From NCBI GenBank assembly GCA_030602245.1, contig JAUWAC010000003.1:62001-126000 (forward strand): a DNA stretch of 64,000 bases. Reading direction: 5' to 3'. Below the pieces are notes generated by a model, which did no database searches, was not told the DNA's origin, and worked only from the letters and a program-made list of their open reading frames with translations. Position numbers and translations under genes: made by a program. The DNA comes from Marinobacterium sp. (GTDB lineage: Bacteria > Pseudomonadota > Gammaproteobacteria > Pseudomonadales > Balneatricaceae). Positions 28,004 to 36,392 of the stretch are shown piece after piece; the stretch's first letter is position 1; every line of letters begins with the position of its first letter.

Positions 28004-28195
28004 ATGGACAACGATAACGACAATCAGGAATGGCACGGGCGCGAGCGCCGCGCCGGTGATGATCGCCGCCAGGGCCACGACCGGCGCGAAGAGATTCGCT
28101 TCGAGCCGGGCAAGAAGGATCGCCGTAAGACGCAGGGACGACGCGCGGAGGATCGTGACCTGTGGCGGGAATCGCTGGACGGTTTCGACAGCTGA
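28004..28195 (+). CDS. Small highly charged protein with RR/DDRR motifs
   Basis: A 63-aa protein almost free of hydrophobic residues, with repeated GRERRAGDDRR, HDRREE, KDRRKTQGRR and EDRDLW motifs. Similar short R/D-rich proteins occur in related bacteria as conserved hypotheticals; I do not know a function. Charge pattern and length suggest a disordered or nucleic-acid- or membrane-headgroup-binding peptide (inference). ATAAGGACATGCCGC precedes the ATG. Its stop codon abuts the phased 11-bp array in front of the olsF-like gene. Confidence 0.65.
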   Translation: MDNDNDNQEWHGRERRAGDDRRQGHDRREEIRFEPGKKDRRKTQGRRAEDRDLWRESLDGFDS

Positions 28196-28268
28196 CCGTC
28201 ACATCCGCGTCATCTGAGCGTCAACGCAGCGTCATCACACCGTCTTAGGCTGGTCGCCGTCATGTCAC
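28196..28268 (+). promoter_or_regulatory. Seven phased 11-bp units resembling tandem Pho boxes
   Basis: Starting directly after the previous stop codon, successive 11-bp units begin CCGTCAC, GCGTCAT, GCGTCAA, GCGTCAT, CCGTCTT, TGGTCGC and ATGTCAC. GTC is at the same position in all seven. PhoB binds 7-bp CTGTCAT-type repeats separated by 4 bp, the same 11-bp period. The second base differs from the enterobacterial consensus in most units and the spacers are not AT-rich, so the assignment is an inference from the geometry and the GTCA core. Confidence 0.5.
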
Positions 28269-28283
28269 ATAACGGGACCAGAG

Positions 28284-30005
28284 ATGCAGATCGACGTCGA
28301 ACAGGTACTGCTGAACAAATTCCCGGGGTTTGCCCAGAAGCCGGCCCCGGTACGCCGCTCCACCCTACTCTGCCTGCGCCGGCTGGTGCGCGAAAACGAG
28401 ATCAACCGTTTCCTGCACGAGAACGGCGATGTCACCGGCTTCGAGTTCATTGACCGGGTCTTCGACTACTTCAACTTCAGTTACAGCGTCAGCCACAAGG
28501 AGCGGCTGAACATCCCCTCCAGCGGCCGTGTCCTGATCGTTGCCAATCATCCGCTGGGTGCACTGGACGGCCTCGCCCTGCTGAAGCTGGTCGGCGAGGT
28601 CCGGCGTGATGTCAGAATCGTCGCCAACGACGTGCTGATGCAGTTTCACCCCCTGCGCAATCTGTTCCTGCCGGTCGACAACCTGGGTCAGGGAACCCGC
28701 AAGCGTGACGTGCAGCGCATCGTCGAATGCCTGCGCAACGATGAGGCGGTGATCGTATTTCCGGCCGGCGAAGTCTCCCGCGCCGGCTTTACCGGCATCA
28801 AGGACGGCCCCTGGAACAGCGGCTTCCTGCTGTTTGCGCGCAAGAGCAACGCCCCGATTCTGCCGGTCCATGTCGGCGGCAAGAACTCTGCCCTGTTCTA
28901 CGGTCTGTCGACGCTGAACAAGTCGATGTCCGGCCTGCTGCTGGCCCACGAGATGTTCAACAAGCACTCGCGTACCCTGCCGATCCGGGTCGGTGAGCCG
29001 ATCGCGTTCAGCCAGATCGACACCCTGCCGGTCCCGGCGAAGCTGAAGGCGAAACTGCTGAAAAAACATCTGTATCGCATCGCCCGCAACCGCAAGCCGC
29101 TGTTCAATACCGAAAAAACCATCGCCCACCCGCAGAACCGTCAGCTGCTCAAGCAGGAGCTGCGCGATGCCGAGCTGCTGGGCGAGACCGCGGACGGCAA
29201 AAAAATCTACCTGTTTGACTACCGTTGCGACTCCGCCGTCATGGCGGAAATCGGACGCCTGCGCGAAATCGCCTTCCGCTGCGTCGGCGAGGGCACCGGC
29301 GAGCGTCACGACCTGGATCTGTACGACCGCCACTACCGCCACCTGATCCTGTGGGATGAGGAGGATCTGGAGATCGCCGGCGCCTACCGACTGGCCGAGG
29401 CCGGTCGCTGCGACCCGGCGCGCCTGGACAGCGCGCTCTACAGCGCCAGCCTGTTCCAGTACAGTCCGGCGATGCAGCCCTACCTGGCGCAGGGCGTCGA
29501 GCTCGGCCGCAGCTTCGTGCAGCCGCGCTACTGGGGCCGACGCAGCCTCGACTACCTCTGGTATGGCATCGGCGCCTACCTGCGCCGCCACCCGGAGATA
29601 CGCTATCTGTTCGGCCCGGTCAGCCTCAGCAACAGCTACCCGAAACGGGCGCGGGATCTGCTGGTGTGGTTCTACCGCCACTATTTCCCCGATCACGAGC
29701 AGCTGGCGCGCTCCAACACGCCCTACGTGCTGGATGACGCCACGGCGCAGGAAGTCGCTGCGCTGTTCGACGGCCACGACTACAGCAGCGACTTCACCCG
29801 CCTGCGCGAGCAGCTGGAATTCCTCGGCGTCTCGGTACCGACGCTGTACAAGCAGTACAGCGAGCTGTGTGAGGACGGCGGCGTGCGCTTTGTCGATTTC
29901 GGCGTCGATGCCGACTTCAATTTCTGCATCGACGGGCTGGTGCTGGTGGATACCGCACGGGTCAAAGCGCGCAAACGCCAGCGCTACATCGGCAGCGGGG
30001 ACTGA
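28284..30005 (+). CDS. olsF: Bifunctional OlsF-like ornithine-lipid acyltransferase (PlsC + GNAT/OlsB)
   Basis: A 573-aa fusion. Residues about 80-290 form a PlsC-type lysophospholipid acyltransferase, with HxxxxD in NHPLGALDG and the later FPAGEVSR motif. Residues about 310-530 form an OlsB/hemolysin-like GNAT N-acyltransferase, with IYLFDYRCDSAVMAEIGRLR, GAYRL and the ELGRSFVQPRYWG block. The same two domains in the same protein define OlsF, which N-acylates ornithine and then O-acylates the lyso-lipid to give the phosphorus-free ornithine lipid. The preceding 88 bp is the phased array described separately. GGGA lies about 7 nt before the ATG. Product identity has not been tested. Confidence 0.8.
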   Translation: MQIDVEQVLLNKFPGFAQKPAPVRRSTLLCLRRLVRENEINRFLHENGDVTGFEFIDRVFDYFNFSYSVSHKERLNIPSSGRVLIVANHPLGALDGLALLKLVGEVRRDVRIVANDVLMQFHPLRNLFLPVDNLGQGTRKRDVQRIVECLRNDEAVIVFPAGEVSRAGFTGIKDGPWNSGFLLFARKSNAPILPVHVGGKNSALFYGLSTLNKSMSGLLLAHEMFNKHSRTLPIRVGEPIAFSQIDTLPVPAKLKAKLLKKHLYRIARNRKPLFNTEKTIAHPQNRQLLKQELRDAELLGETADGKKIYLFDYRCDSAVMAEIGRLREIAFRCVGEGTGERHDLDLYDRHYRHLILWDEEDLEIAGAYRLAEAGRCDPARLDSALYSASLFQYSPAMQPYLAQGVELGRSFVQPRYWGRRSLDYLWYGIGAYLRRHPEIRYLFGPVSLSNSYPKRARDLLVWFYRHYFPDHEQLARSNTPYVLDDATAQEVAALFDGHDYSSDFTRLREQLEFLGVSVPTLYKQYSELCEDGGVRFVDFGVDADFNFCIDGLVLVDTARVKARKRQRYIGSGD

Positions 30006-30070
30006 GGCTGCATCCGCGGCGTCGATCGGGCTACACTGACAGGCACACCTAACCCGATGCTGAGTCAGCC

Positions 30071-30772
30071 ATGCCCAAATCGCTGCAACCGCTCTCGGCG
30101 TCCAGCGAGATCGACGCCTTCATCGAACAGACCCGCCACCTGCCGGCACGTACCGAACAACGCGCCCGGCTGATGTTCGCACTGGATGCGACCGCAAGCC
30201 GAAGCCCGACCTGGGATCACGCCTGTCAGCTGCAGAGCGAGATGTTTCTCGCCACCGCCGGGCTCGGCGGGCTTGCGGTCCAGCTCTGTTACTACCGTGG
30301 CTTTCGCGACTTCCATCACTCCGCCTGGGTGTCGAACCCGGACGCACTGCTCGAGCAGATGAATGCCGTCACCTGCCTTGGCGGGCATACCCAGATCGAG
30401 CGCGTGCTGCGCCACGCCCTGCACGAAAGCCGACAGGCACCGCTGCATGCGCTGGTGCTCGTCGGCGATTGCTGCGAGGAGTCACTGGATACCCTGTGTG
30501 AACTGGCGGGGGAACTGGGCTTGCGCGGCACACCGATTTTCAGTTTCCATGAGGGCGACGACCGCACCGGCCGACTGCTGTTCGAGCAGCTCGCGCTGCT
30601 CTCCGGCGGCGCCTTCGCCCGCTTCGACCTCAACAGCGCCGACCGTCTGCGCACGCTGCTGGGCGCGGCCGCGGTCTATGCCACCGGCGGCATCGAGGCG
30701 CTTGAGCGCTACGCCGGTCGCGACCGCAAAGAGCTGCTGGCACTGACCCGCCAGCTGCGCCGAGATAACTAG
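30071..30772 (+). CDS. VWA-domain protein
   Basis: A 233-aa soluble protein with a von Willebrand factor A fold. The MIDAS loop is DATASRS near residue 43 (DxTxS), with a second Thr in [11 protein letters not shown] near 102. The core strands are [29 protein letters not shown] and [10 protein letters not shown], the last followed by an acidic EGDD. It ends 17 nt before the J-domain gene and is almost certainly cotranscribed with it. A VWA/J-domain pair is known in some alphaproteobacteria. The partner and pathway are unknown. Confidence 0.82.
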   Translation: MPKSLQPLSASSEIDAFIEQTRHLPARTEQRARLMFALDATASRSPTWDHACQLQSEMFLATAGLGGLAVQLCYYRGFRDFHHSAWVSNPDALLEQMNAVTCLGGHTQIERVLRHALHESRQAPLHALVLVGDCCEESLDTLCELAGELGLRGTPIFSFHEGDDRTGRLLFEQLALLSGGAFARFDLNSADRLRTLLGAAAVYATGGIEALERYAGRDRKELLALTRQLRRDN

Positions 30773-30789
30773 CCTCAACAGGAGACTGC

Positions 30790-31536
30790 GTGAACCCCGT
30801 CGGCTTGATACTGCTGGCCCTGATCGCGGGCGGTGGCTGGCTCTGGCTGCGACGCCAGCCGCCACAGAACCGTACCCGTGCGGCACTGAAACTGGCGCTG
30901 ATTCTGCTTCTGCTTGGCCTGCTGTTGCTGGCCATCACCGGCCGCATGCACTGGCTGGGCGCGCTCGTCGCCCTGCTGCTGCCACTGGCGCAGCGCCTGC
31001 TGCCGTTGCTGCTGCGCCTGTTGCCCTGGCTGCAGCAGCTGAAACGCCAACGCCGGCGAACGCAGCGCAGCAGCGGGCGTCAATCGCGCGTGCGCAGCCG
31101 CATGATCGCGATGACGCTGGACCACGACAGCGGTGATATCGACGGCGAAGTGCTGGCCGGCCCTCTGAGCGGACGGGCGCTGAGTTCGTTGCACAAAGAG
31201 GAGTTTCTTGACCTGCTCGCACAGTGCCGTGCCAGCGATGCCGATTCCGCCCGCCTGATCGAAACCTACCTCGACAAGCGCTTTGGCGCCGAGTGGCGCG
31301 CCGACGACCCGCAGCAACGCCGGCAGGACAGCGCGCAGCCGGGCCACGACCGCGAGCAGGGCGTAATGAGTCGCGCCGAGGCGTACGAGATTCTGGGCCT
31401 CGAGCCCGGTGCCGGGCGCGATGAGATCATCGAGGCGCACCGCCGCCTGATGCAGCGTAACCACCCGGATCGCGGCGGCAGTACCTGGCTGGCGGCACGC
31501 ATCAACGACGCCAAGGCACTGCTGCTGAAAGAGTAA
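30790..31536 (+). CDS. Membrane-anchored DnaJ-domain protein
   Basis: A 248-aa inner-membrane co-chaperone-like protein. Three hydrophobic stretches lie in the first 85 residues ([31 protein letters not shown] and the Leu-rich [20 protein letters not shown]), followed by a basic linker (KRQRRRTQR). A short C-terminal J domain near 190-248 has an intact HPD (NHPDRGGS) and the Tim14/Pam18-like ending [12 protein letters not shown]. The start is GTG with AGGAGA 6 nt upstream. It may recruit DnaK to the membrane, possibly with the VWA protein upstream. Confidence 0.85.
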   Translation: MNPVGLILLALIAGGGWLWLRRQPPQNRTRAALKLALILLLLGLLLLAITGRMHWLGALVALLLPLAQRLLPLLLRLLPWLQQLKRQRRRTQRSSGRQSRVRSRMIAMTLDHDSGDIDGEVLAGPLSGRALSSLHKEEFLDLLAQCRASDADSARLIETYLDKRFGAEWRADDPQQRRQDSAQPGHDREQGVMSRAEAYEILGLEPGAGRDEIIEAHRRLMQRNHPDRGGSTWLAARINDAKALLLKE

Positions 31537-31557
31537 GCGTTAGCGCGGCAACAGCGC

Positions 31558-32535
31558 TCAGGGCAGCGCCCGCCGCTCCCATTGCAGCGGGGTCGCAGCG
31601 GGATCAAGCGCCAGCCGGCCGAATTCGGGATGCGCGCTGACCAGGCGCAGACGACCGTCACGCAGCCGCCGCCAGAGCAGGGTTTCGCTGTCATCCCCCG
31701 GTTCCGTCGGCGCCAGCTCGAGCAGCAGCCGGTCAACGCCGAGCAAACGCCACGTCCCGGCCCGTGCCGCCAGCGGCTGGCCGTTACGGGCATCCACCAC
31801 CAGACGGGCACGACCATCGCCCCGCAGCAGCAGTGTCACCCCGCGCAGATAGCGCTCGCCGCTGTCGTAGCGGGCGGACAGGTCGAGCAGTTGCAGATCG
31901 CCATAGCGGGCGCAGCCAGTGAACGGCGCGCCCTCCAGGTCGGCACGGGCGGTCAGCGCATACCAGTGGCCGGCCCGGTCGCGGCACGGTCGTGCTTCAA
32001 CCTCAAACAGCAGATCCAGCGTCTCGTTGTGCTGTTCGATCTGGCCGCGCCATTGCCAGAGATGGCCACGGCGGGTCAGCTCAGGCTCACGAAAGATCAG
32101 CCGCCGCAGCTGGGCGGGGTCGTTGAGCACCATCCGCTGCGACTCGAGCCGCAGCGACCAGTAGGGCTCCTCCCCTGCACCGAGCAGCAGCATCCCCTCC
32201 AGATGCTGTTCGCATGCCTGCAGCCCCCCACCGATCAGGCGTGGCTCCAGCAGCGCCCAGCCGGTCGTTGCCGGCGCAGCCCAACCCTCGATATAGAGCG
32301 GCAGTTCCGGCTGACCATCGCGCTGGCGGCGGTGTTCCTCCGCCACGCGTTCCGGCACCGCCACCACCGGTTGCCACTGCTGCCGGGCGCAGGCACGGAA
32401 CATGAAGCCCTCGTCGCGCAGTACCAGTGCACCACGCTGGTAAACGGCATCAGCGGGACGTTCAGGCAGCAGCTGGCAGCCCGCAGCGACAAGGGCGAGC
32501 AGAAAAATCGTCAGGATACGCATCCGAGCGTCCAT
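31558..32535 (-). CDS. Predicted COG3650-like lipoprotein
   Basis: An outer- or inner-membrane lipoprotein of about 325 aa. The signal is MRILTIFLLALVAAGCQLL with a lipobox LVAAGC; the Cys would be lipidated. The mature part has the paired motif EEPYWSLRLESQRMVL followed by PCRDRAGHWYALTARADLEG and FTGCARYG, which recalls the EPFW...CRD...GCA pattern of COG3650/META-type lipoproteins. Function is unknown. Two ATGs four codons apart could start it; neither has ideal Shine-Dalgarno spacing, so the outer one is given. It converges with the J-domain gene. Confidence 0.75.
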   Translation of the reverse strand: MDARMRILTIFLLALVAAGCQLLPERPADAVYQRGALVLRDEGFMFRACARQQWQPVVAVPERVAEEHRRQRDGQPELPLYIEGWAAPATTGWALLEPRLIGGGLQACEQHLEGMLLLGAGEEPYWSLRLESQRMVLNDPAQLRRLIFREPELTRRGHLWQWRGQIEQHNETLDLLFEVEARPCRDRAGHWYALTARADLEGAPFTGCARYGDLQLLDLSARYDSGERYLRGVTLLLRGDGRARLVVDARNGQPLAARAGTWRLLGVDRLLLELAPTEPGDDSETLLWRRLRDGRLRLVSAHPEFGRLALDPAATPLQWERRALP

Positions 32536-32674
32536 TTCCTTGTTGCGGCGTCTGCCCCGTATCATAGGCCGGCGTCGGGCACGACTCAAGCGAGGCCCTT
32601 GCGCATGACAATGGCTACCAAAGCGTGGAAAAATAGCGACGCTGCCGTCGTACGTACCAACCTCAGGATTGAAA

Positions 32675-34057
32675 ATGCCCAGTATTTCCGTCGAACAATT
32701 TGCCCGTGAGTGGACTCAACAGCTTGCGCGCTATCCGCAACCGATCCATGACTTCGTGTTGCAGAGCGCCCAACAACATAAGGAAGCACTGGCAACGCAC
32801 TTCTACCGACAGATGCTGGACGATCGTGATGCAGGCACGTTTCTGTCGCACGATCAGGTCAAGACACGGCTGCACGGCTCGATGCAGCAATGGATCCTGA
32901 ACCTGTTTGGTCCCAACGCCCGCGAAAACCCGGAACAGGTGGTGCAGCAACAGATCAAGATCGGCGAAGTCCACGCGCGCATCTCGATTCCGGTCCATCT
33001 GGTACTGCGTGGCACCCGCTGCCTCAAGGAACGTTTTCTGACACTGATTCACGAACAGACCGACACGGAGCGCGACCTGCTCTCTGCCGCCGGTCAAATG
33101 CTATCGGATCGGATCGACCTGGCAATGGAGATCATGAGCCACGCCTATGCCAGCTCCCACGACCGCAAATCACGTGCCGAAGAGGCCTACCGCATCTTCG
33201 CCGTCGCACAGAACATCTCCAGTGAGAAGGAGCGCCAGCGCGCCGCCCTGCTGGACTGGGAAAACCAGCTCATGTTCGATCAGGCGATCGGCCTGAATCC
33301 GCAACATCTGGCGCGTATCGGCAGCTCCGAATTCGGCCTCTGGTTCCGCCACAAGGGCGCGCATGCGTTCGAGGGTTCGCAGGAAGCAACGCTGATCCTG
33401 CAACTGATGGAGCGGATCGATAACGAACTGCTGCCGGCCTTCGGCCCCCCGGGTGACAGTGACCCCGAGCGCTACGTCCGACAGCTGCGTGAACTGCGTG
33501 AGCAGTCCAAGGCACTGGTGTACCACCTCGAACGCCTGTTCGAACAGAATCACGTCATCGAATCGGGCCGCGACGTGCTGACACAGCTGCTCAACCGCAA
33601 GTTCCTGCCTGTGGTCCTCAACAAGCAGGTCGATTACGCGCGCCAGTACGGCAAGAATTTCGCCATGCTGGCGATCGATATCGACCACTTCAAGCAGATC
33701 AACGACAGTCACGGCCATGATGCCGGCGACAAGGTACTGCAACAGTTCGCAGCAACCCTGATCAATCACAGCCGCGCCGGCGACTACCTGTTCCGCATGG
33801 GGGGCGAGGAGTTCATGATGCTGCTGGTCGATGTGGGCCCGGAGGATGCCTATCGCACCGCCGAGAAGCTGCGCAGCCATGTGGCCGACGAGGCATTTCG
33901 CATCAGCCAGGATGTAACGCTGCACGTGACCTGCAGCATCGGCCTGGTGCTGTTCGATGGCCACCCGGACTATCAACGGATGCTCAACCGTGCCGACGAT
34001 GCCCTGTACGCAGCCAAGAACGCCGGCCGCAACTGCACCGTGCGCGCCGCCTCCTGA
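32675..34057 (+). CDS. dosC: Globin-coupled heme sensor diguanylate cyclase (DosC type)
   Basis: A 460-aa oxygen-sensing c-di-GMP synthase, the same length as E. coli DosC. Residues about 1-155 form a sensor globin. H100 in GEVHARISIP corresponds to the proximal heme His (H98 in E. coli), and Y44 in THFYRQML to the distal Tyr. A helical middle domain (about 160-295) precedes the GGDEF domain with GGEEF at 376-380 and an RxxD inhibitory site, R367-A-G-D370. MLAIDIDHFKQIND is a typical active site. AGGA lies 6 nt before the ATG; an in-frame TTG two codons earlier is less likely. No DosP-type phosphodiesterase is adjacent. Confidence 0.93.
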   Translation: MPSISVEQFAREWTQQLARYPQPIHDFVLQSAQQHKEALATHFYRQMLDDRDAGTFLSHDQVKTRLHGSMQQWILNLFGPNARENPEQVVQQQIKIGEVHARISIPVHLVLRGTRCLKERFLTLIHEQTDTERDLLSAAGQMLSDRIDLAMEIMSHAYASSHDRKSRAEEAYRIFAVAQNISSEKERQRAALLDWENQLMFDQAIGLNPQHLARIGSSEFGLWFRHKGAHAFEGSQEATLILQLMERIDNELLPAFGPPGDSDPERYVRQLRELREQSKALVYHLERLFEQNHVIESGRDVLTQLLNRKFLPVVLNKQVDYARQYGKNFAMLAIDIDHFKQINDSHGHDAGDKVLQQFAATLINHSRAGDYLFRMGGEEFMMLLVDVGPEDAYRTAEKLRSHVADEAFRISQDVTLHVTCSIGLVLFDGHPDYQRMLNRADDALYAAKNAGRNCTVRAAS

Positions 34058-34120
34058 CGGGCGGCTCTCGGATCCACTGCTATTATCAAGATGATCGATT
34101 GTCAGCAGAAGGAGATGAGC

Positions 34121-34324
34121 ATGCCCGGACACAGCTACCAGATCATCGAGATTGCCGGATCATCGACGACCAGTTACGACGATGCGATTCGCGGCGCCAT
34201 CGCCGCGGCGGCACAGGCCCACGAGCATCTGGACTGGTGGGAGGTCAAGGAGATGCGTGGCCATATCCAGGACAATGCGATCGCACACTATCAGGTGGTA
34301 CTCAAGGTCGGCTATCGACTCTGA
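34121..34324 (+). CDS. Dodecin, flavin-binding protein
   Basis: A 67-aa dodecin. Twelve copies form a hollow sphere that stores or buffers flavins. Family features are YQIIEIAGSSTTSYDDAI at the start, the flavin-stacking Trp in DWWEVKEMRGHI, a conserved Gln in HIQDN and in AHYQVVLKVGYRL. The ATG six nt after AAGGAG gives the normal length; an earlier ATG lies inside the ribosome-binding site. It is monocistronic in appearance, between dosC and the GlrR-like gene. Confidence 0.93.
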   Translation: MPGHSYQIIEIAGSSTTSYDDAIRGAIAAAAQAHEHLDWWEVKEMRGHIQDNAIAHYQVVLKVGYRL

Positions 34325-34385
34325 GCCCGGGCTGGGTTTGGGGTCAAACACCTGTTAGAATCAATACTGTCGCCAATCGAACACC

Positions 34386-34408
34386 ATGCCCCGCTCTGTG
34401 CGGGGCAT
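34386..34408. other. Hairpin in the dodecin-glrR intergenic region
   Basis: ATGCCCCGC and GCGGGGCAT form a perfect 9-bp stem with a 5-nt loop. No T-run follows on either strand, so it may be a dodecin 3' end, a 5'-leader structure of the next gene, or an operator. Confidence 0.4.
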
Positions 34409-34466
34409 ACCCGTATGACCCCGAGTATTTGCTTGCGCAGCCTCGGCTGCGCCAGGAGCCCGCACC

Positions 34467-35855
34467 ATGACTGCCACACACCACATTCTGCTCGTCGACC
34501 AGAACCCGGACCAGCTGCAAGAGCTCAACGACAGCCTGCTCAGCGCGGGCTTTCGGGTGCAGACGGCGAGCAGCGGTGAAGAAGCACTGCAGATACTCGA
34601 GAAGCTGCGTATCGATCTGGTTCTGTGCGATCTGCGCACGGCCGGCCGTGCCGGCCTGACGCTGGGCGAACAGCTGCAGCATGACTACCCCGGCATCGCC
34701 CGCATTCTGATTGTCAACCAGTCAGTATTGCCCGAGGCGCTGGAAGCGACGGCACAGGGTGCCTTCGGTATTCTGGCCCCGCCGTTCGACCGCGCCCATC
34801 TGATCGACACGGTCCGCGCCGCTATCGATACTGCCCATCAGCGCCGTGACCAACGCTGGCGCAGCCGCATTATCGGGCGCAGCGCCGTCATGGAGCACTT
34901 GCTCGATCAGGCCCGTCGCGTCGCCGTATCCGATGTCAACCTGATCATCTCCGGCCCGGAGGGGAGCGGCAAGGCACTGCTGGCAGAAGCCATTCACCTC
35001 GCCAGCCGTCGCTCACAGGGGCCGCTTGAGGTACTCGATTGCAGCAACCTGCCGGAGCAGATGCTGGAGTCGGAGCTGTTCGGACACCTGCGCGGTGCCT
35101 TTACCGGCGCCCGCGGCGATCATCGCGGCCTGCTGTCACGCTGCCACGGCGGCACGCTGGTGCTGAAGGAGCCGTGCGATCTGTCGCCGATGCTGCAGAG
35201 CAAGCTGCTGAGCGCGCTGCAGACCGGACGCTTCCGCCCGCTGGGCGGCGAACATGACGAGGCACTGGATCTGCGCCTGATCGCCACCTCACAGCGCAAC
35301 CTCGAGCACGCGATGCTCGGCGGCGAGCTGAATGAAGCGCTTTACTACCAGCTCAGCGTGGTTTCGCTGGAGATGCCCTCACTGCAAGAGCGTGCCGAGG
35401 ATATCCCTCTACTGGCGCGCCACTTCCTCACCGACGCCGCGCGGGATCAGCAGCGTCGCGTACGCAACCTGTCGCCCGGTGCCATTCACCTGCTGGGCCT
35501 GTCGGCCTGGCCGGGCAATGTCGGTCAGCTGAAATCAGTCATCGAACAGGTGGTTGGCGAGAGCGCTTCGCCAGTGGTATCGGAGTCACTGGTCGCGCAG
35601 GCACTGGACAATCAGGAGCGTGTCATTCCCTCGTTCAACGAGGCGCGCGCCGAATTCGAACGCCGCTACCTGATCAAGCTGCTGCAGATCACCGAAGGCA
35701 ATGTCACCCACGCGGCGCGAATCGCTCAGCGCAACCGTACCGATCTCTACAAGCTGCTCGGCAAACACGACCTGGAACCGGCGCGTTTCAAAGTTCGCCG
35801 CGGCCGTCGGCGCCCGGCAGCCAGCACCAGCAAACGCACCGGCACCACAAACTGA
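34467..35855 (+). CDS. GlrR/QseF-like sigma-54 response regulator with degenerate catalytic residues
   Basis: A 462-aa protein colinear with GlrR: receiver (about 1-120), AAA+ (about 135-370) and a C-terminal DNA-binding region (NVTHAARIAQRNRTDLYKLL) very like GlrR. Walker A (GPEGSGKA, 163-170) and GAFTGA (210-215) are intact. The Walker B Asp is Lys (LVLKE, K234-E235). The FREDLYYRL Arg-finger positions are N289 and Q295. The sensor II Arg of WPGNVRQL is G353. In the receiver D55 remains, but the conserved Thr/Ser is N84 and the Lys of KPF is P105. It is therefore probably unable to hydrolyse ATP normally. No kinase gene is adjacent. The reading frame is uninterrupted, which implies selection. 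Confidence 0.85.
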   Translation: MTATHHILLVDQNPDQLQELNDSLLSAGFRVQTASSGEEALQILEKLRIDLVLCDLRTAGRAGLTLGEQLQHDYPGIARILIVNQSVLPEALEATAQGAFGILAPPFDRAHLIDTVRAAIDTAHQRRDQRWRSRIIGRSAVMEHLLDQARRVAVSDVNLIISGPEGSGKALLAEAIHLASRRSQGPLEVLDCSNLPEQMLESELFGHLRGAFTGARGDHRGLLSRCHGGTLVLKEPCDLSPMLQSKLLSALQTGRFRPLGGEHDEALDLRLIATSQRNLEHAMLGGELNEALYYQLSVVSLEMPSLQERAEDIPLLARHFLTDAARDQQRRVRNLSPGAIHLLGLSAWPGNVGQLKSVIEQVVGESASPVVSESLVAQALDNQERVIPSFNEARAEFERRYLIKLLQITEGNVTHAARIAQRNRTDLYKLLGKHDLEPARFKVRRGRRRPAASTSKRTGTTN

Positions 35856-35889
35856 GCGCACCGGTCGAACACAGACCTGATCGCCAGCC

Positions 35890-36366
35890 TCAGTGGCGGG
35901 CGATCGGCGCTTGACGCGCCCCGGTCACCCGACACAGATCATCCGGTGCCAGCTCCAGATCCAGCCCGCGGCGGCCGCCGCTGACCAGAATGCCCGACTG
36001 CTGCGCCGCGCTGGTATCAAGCACCGTCGGCAGGCGTTTTTTCTGCCCCAGCGGGCTGATACCGCCGACGATATAGCCGCTGCTGCGCTCGGCATCCGCT
36101 GGCGGCGCCATCGCAACCTTCTTCACGCCCAGCGCTGCGGCCATCGCCTTCAGATCGAGCTGCGTGGCGACCGGCACAATGCCAACCGCCAGCCGACGCG
36201 CGTCGTTCTCGATCGCCACCAGCAGCGTCTTGAACACGCGCTCGGCCGGAACCCCCAGTTTTTCCGCCGCTTCCAGCCCGTAGGCCGGGGCGGCGGGATC
36301 ATGCTCGTATTCACGGATCTGAAATGCAATGCGGGCGCGCTCCAGCGCCTTGATGGCCGGTGTCAC
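35890..36366 (-). CDS. ybaK: Cys-tRNA(Pro)/Cys-tRNA(Cys) deacylase YbaK
   Basis: A 158-aa trans-editing enzyme that removes Cys mischarged onto tRNA(Pro). It has the YbaK/ProX fold with the conserved Lys in RVFKTLLV, AVGIVPVATQLDLKAMA, and the GGISPLGQKKRLPTVLD block. Length matches E. coli YbaK (159 aa). It converges with the GlrR-like gene and is 26 nt from the CigR-like gene. Confidence 0.94.
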   Translation of the reverse strand: MTPAIKALERARIAFQIREYEHDPAAPAYGLEAAEKLGVPAERVFKTLLVAIENDARRLAVGIVPVATQLDLKAMAAALGVKKVAMAPPADAERSSGYIVGGISPLGQKKRLPTVLDTSAAQQSGILVSGGRRGLDLELAPDDLCRVTGARQAPIARH

Positions 36367-36392
36367 GACAGTGTCTCCAACGGGTCAAACGC

